Position numbers and translations under genes: made by a program. From an uncultured Eubacteriales bacterium (GTDB lineage: Bacteria; Bacillota; Clostridia; Christensenellales; Aristaeellaceae): a stretch of 64,000 nucleotides of DNA. The notes below the pieces were generated by a model. The model was not told the origin of the DNA and did no database searches. It worked only from the letters and a program-made list of their open reading frames with translations. This document shows, piece after piece, positions 1 through 8,896 of the stretch (position 1 is its first letter; each line of letters begins with the position of its first letter). The stretch lies in the NCBI GenBank assembly GCA_902793605.1, contig CADBEB010000013.1, positions 1 through 64,000 on the forward strand. Direction: 5' to 3'.

Positions 1-60
1 GAACCTCCTGGCTTTTGTGTTGGTTTGGTCGCTTAACACTATACCACTTGGTTCTCTCTT
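1..60 (-). promoter_or_regulatory. Promoter and ribosome binding site of a gene starting off the left edge
   Basis: Read on the minus strand, AGGAGG lies at positions 9-4, so a minus-strand gene should start just outside the window. An extended -10 box (TGGTATAGT, positions 46-38) sits upstream. No good -35 box is visible, as expected for a TGn promoter. Confidence 0.5.
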
Positions 61-101
61 TTTTTCTTTTTTGTTACCTATGTATTGTACTTATACATTT
101 A

Positions 102-144
102 GAGACATCAGTGTTGAAATTCTGAGACATCAGTGTTGAAATTC
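102..144. repeat. Two tandem copies of a 21-bp sequence
   Basis: The same 21 bp (starting GAGACATCAG, ending GAAATTC) occurs at 102-122 and 124-144, one base apart. It lies between the promoter at the left edge and the end of the LysR gene. Repeats like this can be regulator sites or the end of a mobile element; nothing else nearby decides which. Confidence 0.7.
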
Positions 145-194
145 ACGGCCGAAGTTCCGCCTGTGTGAATACCCTGACCCATGATTCCTGATCC

Positions 195-1115
195 CTAAAC
201 CTTCAGGTATCTTTCCAGTTCGCGGATATACTGTTCAGCCAGTTTGCTGAGGATCATATTCTGCTTCACGATATATCCGATCTCCATCCGTCCGGCTGCG
301 ATCTCTTCCTCCTCTGCCTCAAAGGCGATGGCCACATAGTCCGGCCCGTTCAGTTCCTCGCAGATGATCCCGCTGCACAGGGTATAACCATTCAATCCGA
401 CCATCAGGTTCAGCATGGTCGCCCGGTCCGTGGCTTTGATCGTCCGGATGTAGTCGTAGGTGCTCAGGATTTCCTCGGCAAAATAGAAACTGCCGCCGGG
501 CCCCTGTTCAAAGCTCAGGCAGGGATAATCCCGCAGTTCGGCCAGCCGGATGCTCTTCTGTTTCGCCAGCGGGTGCCCCTTCCACAGGTAGACATATGGT
601 TCACACTGGATCAGCGGATGGAACTCCAGCTGGTTCGTCTTCAGGAATTTTCCGATGGCTTTCCGGTTGAAGTCGCTCAGGTAAAGGATGCCAACCTCGC
701 TTTTGCCCGTCGTCACATCCTCGATCACTTCACTGGTCTTTGTTTCCCGGATGGCAAACTCATATTCGTCCGTATCAAATTGCTTCACCATCTCAACAAA
801 GCTCTTCACGGCAAAGGAATAGTGCTGCGTGCTGATGCCGAACTTCTTCCTCAGCGTTCCGCTCCTGCCGTATTTCTCCAGCAGCCGGTCGTATTGGGCA
901 ACCACCTGCCGCGCATACTGGAGAAATTCGGTCCCGTCATTGGTCAGGGTAACGCCCTTCCCCCCGCGGTTGAACAGGGTGATCCCCAGTTCCTTTTCCA
1001 GTTCGCGGACTGCGCTCGTCAAAGAAGGCTGCGTGATGAACAGCACCTCCGCAGCCTTGTTCAGGGATCCGTTTTCCGAAATTGTGATGATGTATTTCAG
1101 TTGCTGGATTGTCAT
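195..1115 (-). CDS. LysR-family transcriptional regulator
   Basis: A 306-residue protein of normal LysR length. The N-terminal winged helix-turn-helix (about residues 1-60) has the family pattern of a start-proximal helix, then QPSLTSAVRELEKELG. The rest is a type 2 periplasmic-binding-protein-like effector domain. LysR proteins bind a small co-inducer and act on a promoter nearby, often of a divergent gene. Here the gene follows the small membrane protein gene at 1122-1532 by six bases on the same strand, so the two are probably co-transcribed. The effector cannot be named from sequence. Confidence 0.93.
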   Translation of the reverse strand: MTIQQLKYIITISENGSLNKAAEVLFITQPSLTSAVRELEKELGITLFNRGGKGVTLTNDGTEFLQYARQVVAQYDRLLEKYGRSGTLRKKFGISTQHYSFAVKSFVEMVKQFDTDEYEFAIRETKTSEVIEDVTTGKSEVGILYLSDFNRKAIGKFLKTNQLEFHPLIQCEPYVYLWKGHPLAKQKSIRLAELRDYPCLSFEQGPGGSFYFAEEILSTYDYIRTIKATDRATMLNLMVGLNGYTLCSGIICEELNGPDYVAIAFEAEEEEIAAGRMEIGYIVKQNMILSKLAEQYIRELERYLKV

Positions 1116-1121
1116 ATGTTA

Positions 1122-1532
1122 TTAATCCGCCGGCTCGCATTTATTTGTGGCATAGCACTCGCGGCAGACCTTGCGGAACCTCGTTCCCATCTTGTCAACA
1201 ATTTTGGCGTTCACCAGGTCCGTCGTCTTTCCGCAGATCTCGCACTGCCCGCGCAGGGCCTGGTTTTCGTTCAGGTAGCTCGCATAGCTGGGCTTCGGGA
1301 TCAGCTTGTCCCCCAGCCGTTCCAGTTTCGCGTGCGTATCCCCGATGCCATAGACGATCATTGCCCCCAACAGGGACAGGATGATCCCCCCGGCACCGAT
1401 CACGATGCACCACAACAGGTCCAGCGTCTTTCCCAGGTAAAGCAGTACGCCCGCTGCGGCCGACCCCGTAACCCCGAGGATCGCCCAAGCAGCGGCAATA
1501 CCCTTCAGCTTCCGTCCGATATGGTTGAACAT
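1122..1532 (-). CDS. Small membrane protein with C-terminal zinc ribbon
   Basis: A 136-residue protein of no recognised family. Two hydrophobic segments (about residues 11-33 and 38-64) suggest a membrane hairpin. The C-terminal tail carries CEIC and, after 20-odd residues, CREC plus one more Cys, a typical four-cysteine zinc-binding ribbon on one side of the membrane. The start is supported by GGGGAGG five bases before the ATG. It is the first gene of a two-gene unit with the LysR regulator. Function unknown. Confidence 0.75.
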   Translation of the reverse strand: MFNHIGRKLKGIAAAWAILGVTGSAAAGVLLYLGKTLDLLWCIVIGAGGIILSLLGAMIVYGIGDTHAKLERLGDKLIPKPSYASYLNENQALRGQCEICGKTTDLVNAKIVDKMGTRFRKVCRECYATNKCEPAD

Positions 1533-1607
1533 GGGTGCCTCCCCTTTCAGATTTGTTGAACGCTCAGATATAGAAAGATCCTATCACACTTTCGCGGTTG
1601 TGTCAAA

Positions 1608-1634
1608 AGACCGGACGCAGTCAGCGTCCGGTCT
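1608..1634 (-). terminator. Intrinsic terminator of the binding-protein / Cna-B operon
   Basis: An 11-bp perfect stem (AGACCGGACGC at 1608-1618 pairing with 1624-1634) has a 5-base loop. On the minus strand it is followed by TTTT. It lies just after the stop of the gene at 1649-4048. Confidence 0.8.
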
Positions 1635-1648
1635 GTACTCATCCGGGA

Positions 1649-4048
1649 TCAGTCCTCGAAGGATTCCGTGTCTTCGGCGCCTTCCCCTTCCGTCTCCTCG
1701 GGCACGGTCTCATAGGATTCGAGCGCGAAGTAGGCGGGCAGGATCGCCTGGGACCAGGTTACCTGGCCGGTGATATAGTAGTTCTGCAGGTACTGGTTGA
1801 AGAAGTCGAAATAGATATTCGAGTAGATCGGGATAGTAGGCAGCACTTCGTTGTAGCGCTCCTGGAACGCGACCCACTTGGACACATATTCGAAGATGTC
1901 GCCGGGCTCGGTCCGCCGCATGTTCACAGCGTCATTCCAGAGCAGCTCATCGTCGGAATAGGTGTTGTTCCAGATCTCGTGGTTCTTGGTCTTGTCCGTC
2001 GAGTAGGTGATGGACGGGTCCACGATGACGTGGAAGTTGGTGGCCAGGTAGATCATGTCGGTTGTGCGTTCCGTCTCACGGTAGTAAGCCTTGAGCAGGT
2101 CCGTCATCGGTGCGGGCACAAGCTCCAGCTTGATGCCGACCCGGGCCAGGTTGTCGATGAAGTTCTTGGACCAGTCACGGCCTTCCACGGCGATCTCGTC
2201 CTTGCCGGCTTCCATCATGATCTCCGCCATATGGTTGCCTTCCGGGTAGAGCATCTTCAGGTCCATCGGCAGGAACGTGCCGTCTTCCATTTTCTTGCAG
2301 CGGACGTCGTCCTTGCCTGCCTGGTACGCGCCGCCTTCGCGGTTGTAGGTCCAGCCGGCCTTGTCCAGCAGGGCGTTGGCCTTGTCCAGGTCCACGCTGT
2401 ATTTTGTGAGCTTGTCCTGCCACTCCTCCGTCAGAGCCTGCCAGGCCGCGATATACATATCGTATTCTTCCTGGGAGGTCGCGTAGAGATTCCGCTTCTT
2501 CAGGTATTCCTTCCGCTTCTCTTCACGGGCTTCCTCGTCCTCGGCGCTGAGCACCTCGGTAACAGGCGGGACCACCTGGTCCAGGAAGTTGACGGGATAA
2601 TCCATCTGGCCGGTCACCAGCAGGTATTCCCACTGTTCGATACCGAAGTAGCCGTCCACACGGGTGCCGAAGCTGACCTTGGTATCGGCGCCTTCCACGG
2701 AATAGCCGCAGTATTCGTTCGTCAGCAGGTCGCGGTCCATGCAGTACGCGATCGCCTGGCGCACTTCCATGTCGTGTACGGTCGGCCAGTCGTAGGTGAA
2801 GGTCAGGAAGGACAGTCCGATCCGCGGATAGTTCTGGGCCTGGATGCCGGCTTCGCGCGCGACGTCACCCTGCAGGCCTTCCCGGATGGTGGGTCCGTAG
2901 GTGACTTTGTTGACCAAGTGCAGCTCGCCGTCGGCCAGCTTCTGGATCATCGTATCGTTGTCCGCTTCGACGAAGGCAATCTTCTCAATCGTGGGCTTGA
3001 CCAGCCAAATCTCACTTCCGCTTGTGTCCAGCTTCGGAACGCCTTCCTCATCCAGCACCTGGATGTAGCGGACGGGGCCGGAATAGTCCGGGCCGGGCAG
3101 GTTGTTGTGATACCAGGCGCCCTTGAAATAGGGGTTAATCTCGTAATGGCCCTCGCCGGTTTCCTTGTCCCAGGACTTCATGATATAGGGGCCGGAAACG
3201 ACGGAAGGATGGGAATTGTAGCCGGTCTCGGGATCCAGGATCGTCTTCTTCAGCAGGTCCACGGTAAACCGGTTGGTCGTATCATTCTGGTCTTCATTGC
3301 CGATATAGACACCGAATCCTTCGTCATAGACCTTGCATCCGGGCGCGATCACCTTGATCGGATACGGAACGGTCATCAGAAGGCCGGTCTCGAAGAAGTA
3401 AGGCAGGAAATCAGCGTCCAGGGTAATGACAAGCTCGTAATCGTTGCGGACTTCCACACCGCTCAGGGAGAGTACGTCGCCTTCGGGGCTGAGGTCCAGG
3501 GGCTCACCGGCCACGACCTTTTTCCGGGTGGCGATGTAGTCGTCATAACCGAGCAGATGCTCCGCACGGTAGATCTTTCCGCCGATCGACGGATCTTCGA
3601 TCTCGGGGCTCATCATCAGCAGGATGGAGAAGGCATAGTCCCATGCGGTGATCTGCGTGCCGTCTGAATAGTACAGGTCGTCCGCAATGAGCATGTCGTA
3701 GGTCTTGTTCCCGACTTCGTCCATCGTGACCTTATATTCGGTGACCACACTGGGGTCAATCACGTAGGTGCCCTGGTTCTGGTCCCAGTTCACCAGGTTG
3801 TAGCCGTGGATCAGGGCGCGGACGTCGATGTCCGCGGTATCGTTGCCGAACAGTTCGGTAAAGAAGTCGCCCTTGGTGATCGTGGGATGGCCGACGATCA
3901 GTTCCTCCGGGAATTCAACATCCGCCGGGGCTTCGGTCGCTTCAGGTTCAGTTTCAGTCACTTCCGCTTCTTCCGCCAGGGAAAGCACAGGCGCCTGGAG
4001 GAGCAGGAGAGCCAGCAGCAGGCTCATGATTTTCTGCAGCTTGTTCAC
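1649..4048 (-). CDS. Large ABC-transporter solute-binding protein (family 5, peptide type)
   Basis: A 799-residue secreted protein with a signal peptide (about residues 1-25, ending LSLAEE). It has the fold signature of oligopeptide/dipeptide binding proteins, including an ADNDTMIQKLADGEL-type segment and a later RQAIAYCMDRDLL segment. It is longer than the usual 500-600 residues; an insert of charged helical sequence near residues 480-540 and an acidic C-terminal tail account for part of this. No lipobox cysteine follows the signal peptide, which is unusual for a Gram-positive binding protein. It lies 22 bases downstream of the Cna-B gene, before a terminator. No permease or ATPase is adjacent, so the transporter partner is unknown. 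Confidence 0.88.
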   Translation of the reverse strand: MNKLQKIMSLLLALLLLQAPVLSLAEEAEVTETEPEATEAPADVEFPEELIVGHPTITKGDFFTELFGNDTADIDVRALIHGYNLVNWDQNQGTYVIDPSVVTEYKVTMDEVGNKTYDMLIADDLYYSDGTQITAWDYAFSILLMMSPEIEDPSIGGKIYRAEHLLGYDDYIATRKKVVAGEPLDLSPEGDVLSLSGVEVRNDYELVITLDADFLPYFFETGLLMTVPYPIKVIAPGCKVYDEGFGVYIGNEDQNDTTNRFTVDLLKKTILDPETGYNSHPSVVSGPYIMKSWDKETGEGHYEINPYFKGAWYHNNLPGPDYSGPVRYIQVLDEEGVPKLDTSGSEIWLVKPTIEKIAFVEADNDTMIQKLADGELHLVNKVTYGPTIREGLQGDVAREAGIQAQNYPRIGLSFLTFTYDWPTVHDMEVRQAIAYCMDRDLLTNEYCGYSVEGADTKVSFGTRVDGYFGIEQWEYLLVTGQMDYPVNFLDQVVPPVTEVLSAEDEEAREEKRKEYLKKRNLYATSQEEYDMYIAAWQALTEEWQDKLTKYSVDLDKANALLDKAGWTYNREGGAYQAGKDDVRCKKMEDGTFLPMDLKMLYPEGNHMAEIMMEAGKDEIAVEGRDWSKNFIDNLARVGIKLELVPAPMTDLLKAYYRETERTTDMIYLATNFHVIVDPSITYSTDKTKNHEIWNNTYSDDELLWNDAVNMRRTEPGDIFEYVSKWVAFQERYNEVLPTIPIYSNIYFDFFNQYLQNYYITGQVTWSQAILPAYFALESYETVPEETEGEGAEDTESFED

Positions 4049-4070
4049 GATGATCAGATCCTTCCTTGTA

Positions 4071-6002
4071 TTAGTCGAAGCAGTCGCCTACATGGTTGAT
4101 CACGACGTTGACGCCCAGCGGCGTATCATAGTCTTCAAAGACGTACCAGGTATTCCCTCTGGTCCTGGGCCGGCGGCCCGCCGTCGGATTCTCCGGGCGC
4201 TCCCAGACCTTGTTGGTGAAGACCATGAGGTTCCCCTGCTGCGTCACGCCTTCGAGCGAGTAACTGAGGACCTGCTGTTCTTTCCAGGCATACTGCGCAT
4301 TCTGTCCGTTCACCACGGTGGGGAGATTATTGACGGTGGCCGTCCAGCCGTTGGCTTCGTTCAGCACGACCACTTTGACGACCTTCTGCCCGTCGGACAG
4401 GCTCATGGCGATGGAAGCAGGCCGGAGGTTCTGCTCGTTGTTGTTGTCGTCCCAGACCTTGGAAACGGAAACGCTCGTAACCTCGGGCTGGTAGTCGTTT
4501 ACGATATTGTAGCCGTTGACCGTCGCTGCGTACATCGCAACCGCGTCTTCACCGACCGTGTAGACAATTTCTGTCTTGTTGTCCTCCTGGTAACGCGGTT
4601 TCTCGGCAAAGGTGAACTGCCAGTTTTCGGCAGCTGTCAGCACATGGCTGTCCACTTCCACGCCGTCGGCATACAGGCGGGCTGTGACGGAAGCGGGCCG
4701 GTTGCCGTCCGCGTTGTTGTTGTCGTTCCAGGTCTTGGTCACCGGGATATCCACAAACTCAGCGTCAGGTTCCGGTGTCGGCGGGATCACATACTGGTTG
4801 AACAGTTTCGCGGTGGCCGTCCCGTCCGCCTTCACATCAACCGCCAGGCCCGTGGTGCTGTTGCTCGTCAGCGTATAATACTTCACCAGTTTTTCCGCGT
4901 TGCGTTCGACCACGGTGTAAACGCCGGGCTCCAGGTCCGGCAGCTCATACTTGCCGTTCTTGAAATCAGAGTATTTGATCGTCAGCGGCGTCGTCCGCGC
5001 GTCGGGTCCGAGGATCTCGAAGGTCAGGTTACCGATATTGGCCAGGGGATCATAATCCTCCTCCACTTCTTCATCAATGGGTTCCTGGAGTTTCCAGGTG
5101 TATCTGAACTCCAGCGTGCGACTTTCACCGTTCTTGACATAAACGGCGTCAGCCACCTTGCTGTTCGCGGGATCCATCACATAGCCTTCGACCAGTGTAT
5201 CCGCATTGGTATCGCGGACCAGGTAGGCGCCTTCGAGCACGGGGCCCAGGCTGACAGTTCCGCCCTTAACATCCGCATAGGTCAGCGTCTTCTTCAGCAG
5301 CGGATCCGGACCGTCAATAGCGAGCTTCAGCCCGCTCAGGTCCGCCCCTTCCGGCGCGTCCAGCGAAACCTTCAGGTTGAGGGTACCCGTTTTCAGGGTA
5401 TTTGTCACCGTCAGTCCGCTGCAATCCGTTGTATACGCGGAGAGCGATTCCATCTGCTTCACGGTATATTCGATATCGCCAGGCAGATTCTCCCAGGTTG
5501 CACTCCAGGCCGGAGCTTTCACCGTCTTCGGTTCGCCGACAGGTTTGCCGTCCCCCTCCAGAATCAGCTGAACGGATTCCGGGCGGGTCTTCCGGCTGTC
5601 GTCAACAGGTTCCCACACCACCTCGGCGGTCTTTGAAACGGTCGGAACGGTCTTTTTGCTGATCCGGTAGATCGTGATTCCGTCTTTATCGGAAACCTGA
5701 ACCGGACTATCATAGCCAGCCGTATTATATTCAAGCCTCCATGATCTGGAATCGGGCACGCTGAGAATCTCACCCGTCCAGTTGTTCGCCTCTGACAAGG
5801 TGATCGGCTTATCGCCATAGTGGGCCGTGATTTGATCCGGTCGGGTTTTGTCGGCATTGTTGTCGTCCGACCATTCGATACCGATGACATGGTAGTCCTC
5901 CTGCGGTTCAGTGGACTCGGCGAGCGCGGTTGTGGTTACACAGCCGAATGCCAGCGCCAGAACGCACAGCAGGGACAGGATTTGGCGTAACCGTTTCTTC
6001 AT
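4071..6002 (-). CDS. Secreted multi-domain Cna-B surface protein
   Basis: About 643 residues with a signal peptide (KKRLRQILSLLCVLALAFG, then cleavage near TTALAES). At least four Cna-B type beta-sandwich repeats are visible from the recurring W-DDNN-x-RP motif (for example KTWNDNNNADGNRP and KVWDDNNNEQNLRP), with SpaA/prealbumin-like segments between them. These domains usually form stalks of adhesins or pili. No LPXTG sorting motif or C-terminal membrane anchor is present; the protein ends in a short tail, GVNVVINHVGDCFD. Of three nearby ATGs (6059, 6008, 6002) the one at 6002 has the best-spaced GAGGGGAG. It is co-transcribed with the downstream solute-binding protein gene. Confidence 0.85.
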   Translation of the reverse strand: MKKRLRQILSLLCVLALAFGCVTTTALAESTEPQEDYHVIGIEWSDDNNADKTRPDQITAHYGDKPITLSEANNWTGEILSVPDSRSWRLEYNTAGYDSPVQVSDKDGITIYRISKKTVPTVSKTAEVVWEPVDDSRKTRPESVQLILEGDGKPVGEPKTVKAPAWSATWENLPGDIEYTVKQMESLSAYTTDCSGLTVTNTLKTGTLNLKVSLDAPEGADLSGLKLAIDGPDPLLKKTLTYADVKGGTVSLGPVLEGAYLVRDTNADTLVEGYVMDPANSKVADAVYVKNGESRTLEFRYTWKLQEPIDEEVEEDYDPLANIGNLTFEILGPDARTTPLTIKYSDFKNGKYELPDLEPGVYTVVERNAEKLVKYYTLTSNSTTGLAVDVKADGTATAKLFNQYVIPPTPEPDAEFVDIPVTKTWNDNNNADGNRPASVTARLYADGVEVDSHVLTAAENWQFTFAEKPRYQEDNKTEIVYTVGEDAVAMYAATVNGYNIVNDYQPEVTSVSVSKVWDDNNNEQNLRPASIAMSLSDGQKVVKVVVLNEANGWTATVNNLPTVVNGQNAQYAWKEQQVLSYSLEGVTQQGNLMVFTNKVWERPENPTAGRRPRTRGNTWYVFEDYDTPLGVNVVINHVGDCFD

Positions 6003-6286
6003 GGTCATTCTCCCCTCTGGTTTCGCTTGGGATTTCGCTTCCGTTTTAAGATAACGCAACTAGGCCCGTCAGCAGGATCGTTCCTGCTTTTTCCGGGCAC
6101 ACTTCTACAGAATTGATTATAGGGCGTAACAGGCCAAAAAGCAAGCTCCTTTCAACTTTTGTACGAACGAGTTTGCCGGTATGTAACCGGATGGCGCCGA
6201 AACCGCCTGCGATCTGCCAAAATTGTTTTTTTATTGTTTTTCGAAGGGTAATGTTACCGGTAACGATTTCAATGAAATCAATGGTT

Positions 6287-7297
6287 TCAGGCGTTTTTGC
6301 CCTCCGTCTCCGGAGCGGTTTCCTCTCTCCAGCGGCGTTCTTCACTCTCCCATGTCCGGGCGGAGATGATATAACGGGGCCGGTGTTTGGCCTCCAGGTA
6401 GGTCTTTCCGATATACTGGCCGATGATGCCCAGGCTGATCAGCTGAATACCACCCAGCAGGCAGATGATGCAGATGGTGGACGTCCAGCCGGCTACGGTC
6501 TTCCCAAGGATGGATTGCACAATGGCCCAGATCATCAGAATCAGGCCGATCACGCTGAAACCCACGCCGCAGCCGGTGATCAGGGTGATCGGCTTGACGG
6601 ACAGGCTCGTGATCCCGTTGAAAGCCAGCGCAAGCATCTTCCTCAGGGGATAGTGGCTCTTCCCCGCCAGGCGTTCCGCCCGTTCATAGCTGACGGTCGT
6701 GCTCGGGAAACCCACCAGCGGGACCAGGCCCCGCAGGAAGATATTCACTTCCCCGAATTCGGCAAAATGCTCCAGGACGCGGGCGGAGATCAGGCGGTAG
6801 TCCGCGTGGTTGAAGACAACTTCGGCCCCGAGTGCCTTCATCAGCTTGTAGAAGCCCTCCGCGGTCGTGCGCTTGAAGAAGGAATCCTTATCCCTCCTGG
6901 AGCGGACGCCGTAGACGACTTCCGCGCCTTTCAGGTATTCCTCCACCATCCGGTCCATCGCGTTGATGTCGTCCTGGCCGTCGCAGTCGATGGAGATCGT
7001 GATATCACAGCGGTCCTTTGCCTCCATCAGGCCGGCCAGCACCGCGTTCTGATGGCCCAGGTTTCGGCTCTGGCAGATCCCGATATAATGTTCGTCCGAA
7101 GCCGCCAGTTCCCGGATGATGTCCCAGGTCCGGTCTTTCGAGCCGTCGTTGACGAACAGGATCCGGCTGTTTGCGCTGATCCTGTCCGCTTCCGTCAGTT
7201 CCCGGAGCTTCTTCAGGAACATCGGGGCCGTCAGGGGAAGCACCTGCTCCTCGTTATAGCATGGGATCACGATCCACAGAATCGGTCGTGCGCTCAT
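6287..7297 (-). CDS. GT2 glycosyltransferase, GtrB/DPM1-like
   Basis: A 336-residue GT-A glycosyltransferase. It begins with the family signature VIPCYNEE, has NDGSKDRT and the metal-binding SIDCDGQDD, and ends with two membrane helices (about residues 236-262 and 269-296). This architecture is that of enzymes which move a sugar from a nucleotide donor to a polyprenyl phosphate on the cytoplasmic face, supplying cell-wall or glycolipid decoration. It stands alone; the product and final acceptor are not predictable. Confidence 0.92.
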   Translation of the reverse strand: MSARPILWIVIPCYNEEQVLPLTAPMFLKKLRELTEADRISANSRILFVNDGSKDRTWDIIRELAASDEHYIGICQSRNLGHQNAVLAGLMEAKDRCDITISIDCDGQDDINAMDRMVEEYLKGAEVVYGVRSRRDKDSFFKRTTAEGFYKLMKALGAEVVFNHADYRLISARVLEHFAEFGEVNIFLRGLVPLVGFPSTTVSYERAERLAGKSHYPLRKMLALAFNGITSLSVKPITLITGCGVGFSVIGLILMIWAIVQSILGKTVAGWTSTICIICLLGGIQLISLGIIGQYIGKTYLEAKHRPRYIISARTWESEERRWREETAPETEGKNA

Positions 7298-7316
7298 TTC
7301 GCTTTCCTTTCAAAAT

Positions 7317-7385
7317 CCACAGTGAGTCATTCTGAAGCCGAAGGCCTTCCATATTGTTCTGAGGCTGACGGCCGAAGAATCCTTT
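7317..7385. repeat. Intergenic repeat of the GTCATTCTGA...GAAGGCC type
   Basis: The stretch contains GTCATTCTGAAGCCGAAGGCC followed by TTCTGAGGCTGACGGCCGAAGAATCC. It resembles the short interspersed sequence at 25334-25365 (GTGTCATCCTGAACGCAGTGAAGGATCT). Both are non-coding. They look like members of one dispersed repeat family rather than regulatory sites. Confidence 0.4.
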
Positions 7386-7443
7386 TAGCCAATTTATTGT
7401 AGTTTTTAACCGGCATCAAGTCAAGCCGCGACCAAATCGCCGG

Positions 7444-7473
7444 TTGCCACCGGCAGCGGAACGGGTGTATACT
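7444..7473 (+). promoter_or_regulatory. Promoter of the first potassium uptake operon
   Basis: TTGCCA at 7444-7449 and TATACT at 7468-7473 are 18 bases apart, upstream of the ribosome binding site GAGGGG and the ATG at 7498. Confidence 0.6.
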
Positions 7474-7497
7474 CTTCCCCGGAAAGAGGGGAAAGAC

Positions 7498-8880
7498 ATG
7501 AAGCGCCCGAACCGTTCAAAGGAAACCCGGAAGTCCCGCCTGCGCCGGCGTGCCTACAGCATCAGCCGGATCATGGCGTTTACCTTCATGGGGATCATCC
7601 TCCTCGGCACGCTTCTCCTGGATCTGCCTTTTTCCTCCCGGAACGGGCAGTCCGCCGGGTTTGTCAAATCCCTTTTCACCGCCACCTCGGCCACCTGCGT
7701 CACCGGCCTCGTCCTCGCGGACACCTGGTCCCAGTGGAGCAATATCGGCCAGGCCGTCATTCTCCTGATGATCGAGGTCGGGGGCCTTGGCTTCATGTCC
7801 GCGGCTTCCCTGGCCTATTTCAGCCTCCGGCGGAAGATCTCCATCCAGCAGCAGCTGGTCATCGCCGAAGCCATCGGGGCCAACGATATGAGCGATGTGG
7901 TCAACCATCAGCGCCGCCTGCTGATCCGCGCCTTTACGATCGAAGGGATCGGCGCGCTGATCCTCACGATCCGCTTCCTTTCCGAATTCCCCTTCCCGGT
8001 GGCGCTGAAGCTGGGCGTCTTCCATTCGATCTCCGCCTTCTGCAATGCCGGGTTTGATATCCTGGGCTTCAAAGCCCCGGGGGCCAGCCTGATTGTCTAT
8101 CAGAAGGATCCCGTCATCTGCCTGACGCTGACCGTGCTGATCATCGTGGGCGGCCTCGGCTTCCTCGTCTGGGACGAGCTGCTGCGCGAGCACCGGCACC
8201 GGAAATGGAGCGTCTATACCCGCCTGGTCCTGATCACGACCGCCTCCCTGCTGCTCGTCGGCACGGTTCTGTTCTGCCTGCTGGAGTGGAACAATCCGTC
8301 CACCCTCGGCCCGATGACAGTTCCGCAGAAGCTGCTGAACGCCTTTTTCCAGTCCACGACCCTGCGTACGGCCGGCTTTGCCGCCGTGGATCAGGGTCTG
8401 CTGACGCAGTCCGGCAAGGCCGTATCGATCTTCATGATGCTCATCGGCGGCTCCTCCGGCTCCACCGCCGGCGGCCTGAAGACCGTTACCTTCGTAGTCC
8501 TGCTGATGTTCCTGTGGAACCGGGTCCGCGGTCGGCAGACAGTCAGTGTCTTCCACCGGACCATCTCCAACGATCATGTGCTGAATGCCATCACGATCTT
8601 CATGCTCATGATCCTGCTGGCCTTCTTCGGCGCGGCGTTCATCTGCGCCACTTCTCCGGTGGGTTTTGCCGACAGCCTCTTTGAGACCGCGTCCGCTCTC
8701 GGAACCGTCGGCCTGACCGCCGGAGTCACGTCCCGGCTGTCCCTGCCGGCCAGGTACATGATCATCCTGTTCATGTACTTCGGCCGCGTCGGACTGCTGA
8801 CGATCAGCTTCGGCTTCCTGAAGAAGAAGCCCGCCGGCGAGAAGTATAAATTTGCGAATACCGATCTGCTGATCGGATAA
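7498..8880 (+). CDS. ktrB: Potassium uptake channel subunit, TrkH/KtrB family
   Basis: A 460-residue integral membrane protein with the four-fold membrane-pore-membrane repeat of Trk/Ktr channels. The filter-region motifs are visible: SATCVTGL, GFDILGF-type, TLRTAGF and ASALGTVGLT, each with its conserved glycine. It conducts K+ across the membrane, gated by a cytoplasmic TrkA/KtrA ring, which is the next gene 16 bases downstream. The start at 7498 is preferred over an upstream one because GAGGGG is six bases before it. A second homologue lies at 27911-29275. Confidence 0.94.
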   Translation: MKRPNRSKETRKSRLRRRAYSISRIMAFTFMGIILLGTLLLDLPFSSRNGQSAGFVKSLFTATSATCVTGLVLADTWSQWSNIGQAVILLMIEVGGLGFMSAASLAYFSLRRKISIQQQLVIAEAIGANDMSDVVNHQRRLLIRAFTIEGIGALILTIRFLSEFPFPVALKLGVFHSISAFCNAGFDILGFKAPGASLIVYQKDPVICLTLTVLIIVGGLGFLVWDELLREHRHRKWSVYTRLVLITTASLLLVGTVLFCLLEWNNPSTLGPMTVPQKLLNAFFQSTTLRTAGFAAVDQGLLTQSGKAVSIFMMLIGGSSGSTAGGLKTVTFVVLLMFLWNRVRGRQTVSVFHRTISNDHVLNAITIFMLMILLAFFGAAFICATSPVGFADSLFETASALGTVGLTAGVTSRLSLPARYMIILFMYFGRVGLLTISFGFLKKKPAGEKYKFANTDLLIG

Positions 8881-8896
8881 ACAGGAGGTTCTCCCG

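Noticed and set aside
1598-3667. Long open frame on the plus strand (689 codons)
   Set aside because: It is antisense to the solute-binding protein gene, has no family resemblance, and arises from high-GC codon bias. Other long antisense frames (for example 3828-5636, 10474-12387, 37246-39228, 39600-41741, 45245-47194) were dropped for the same reason.
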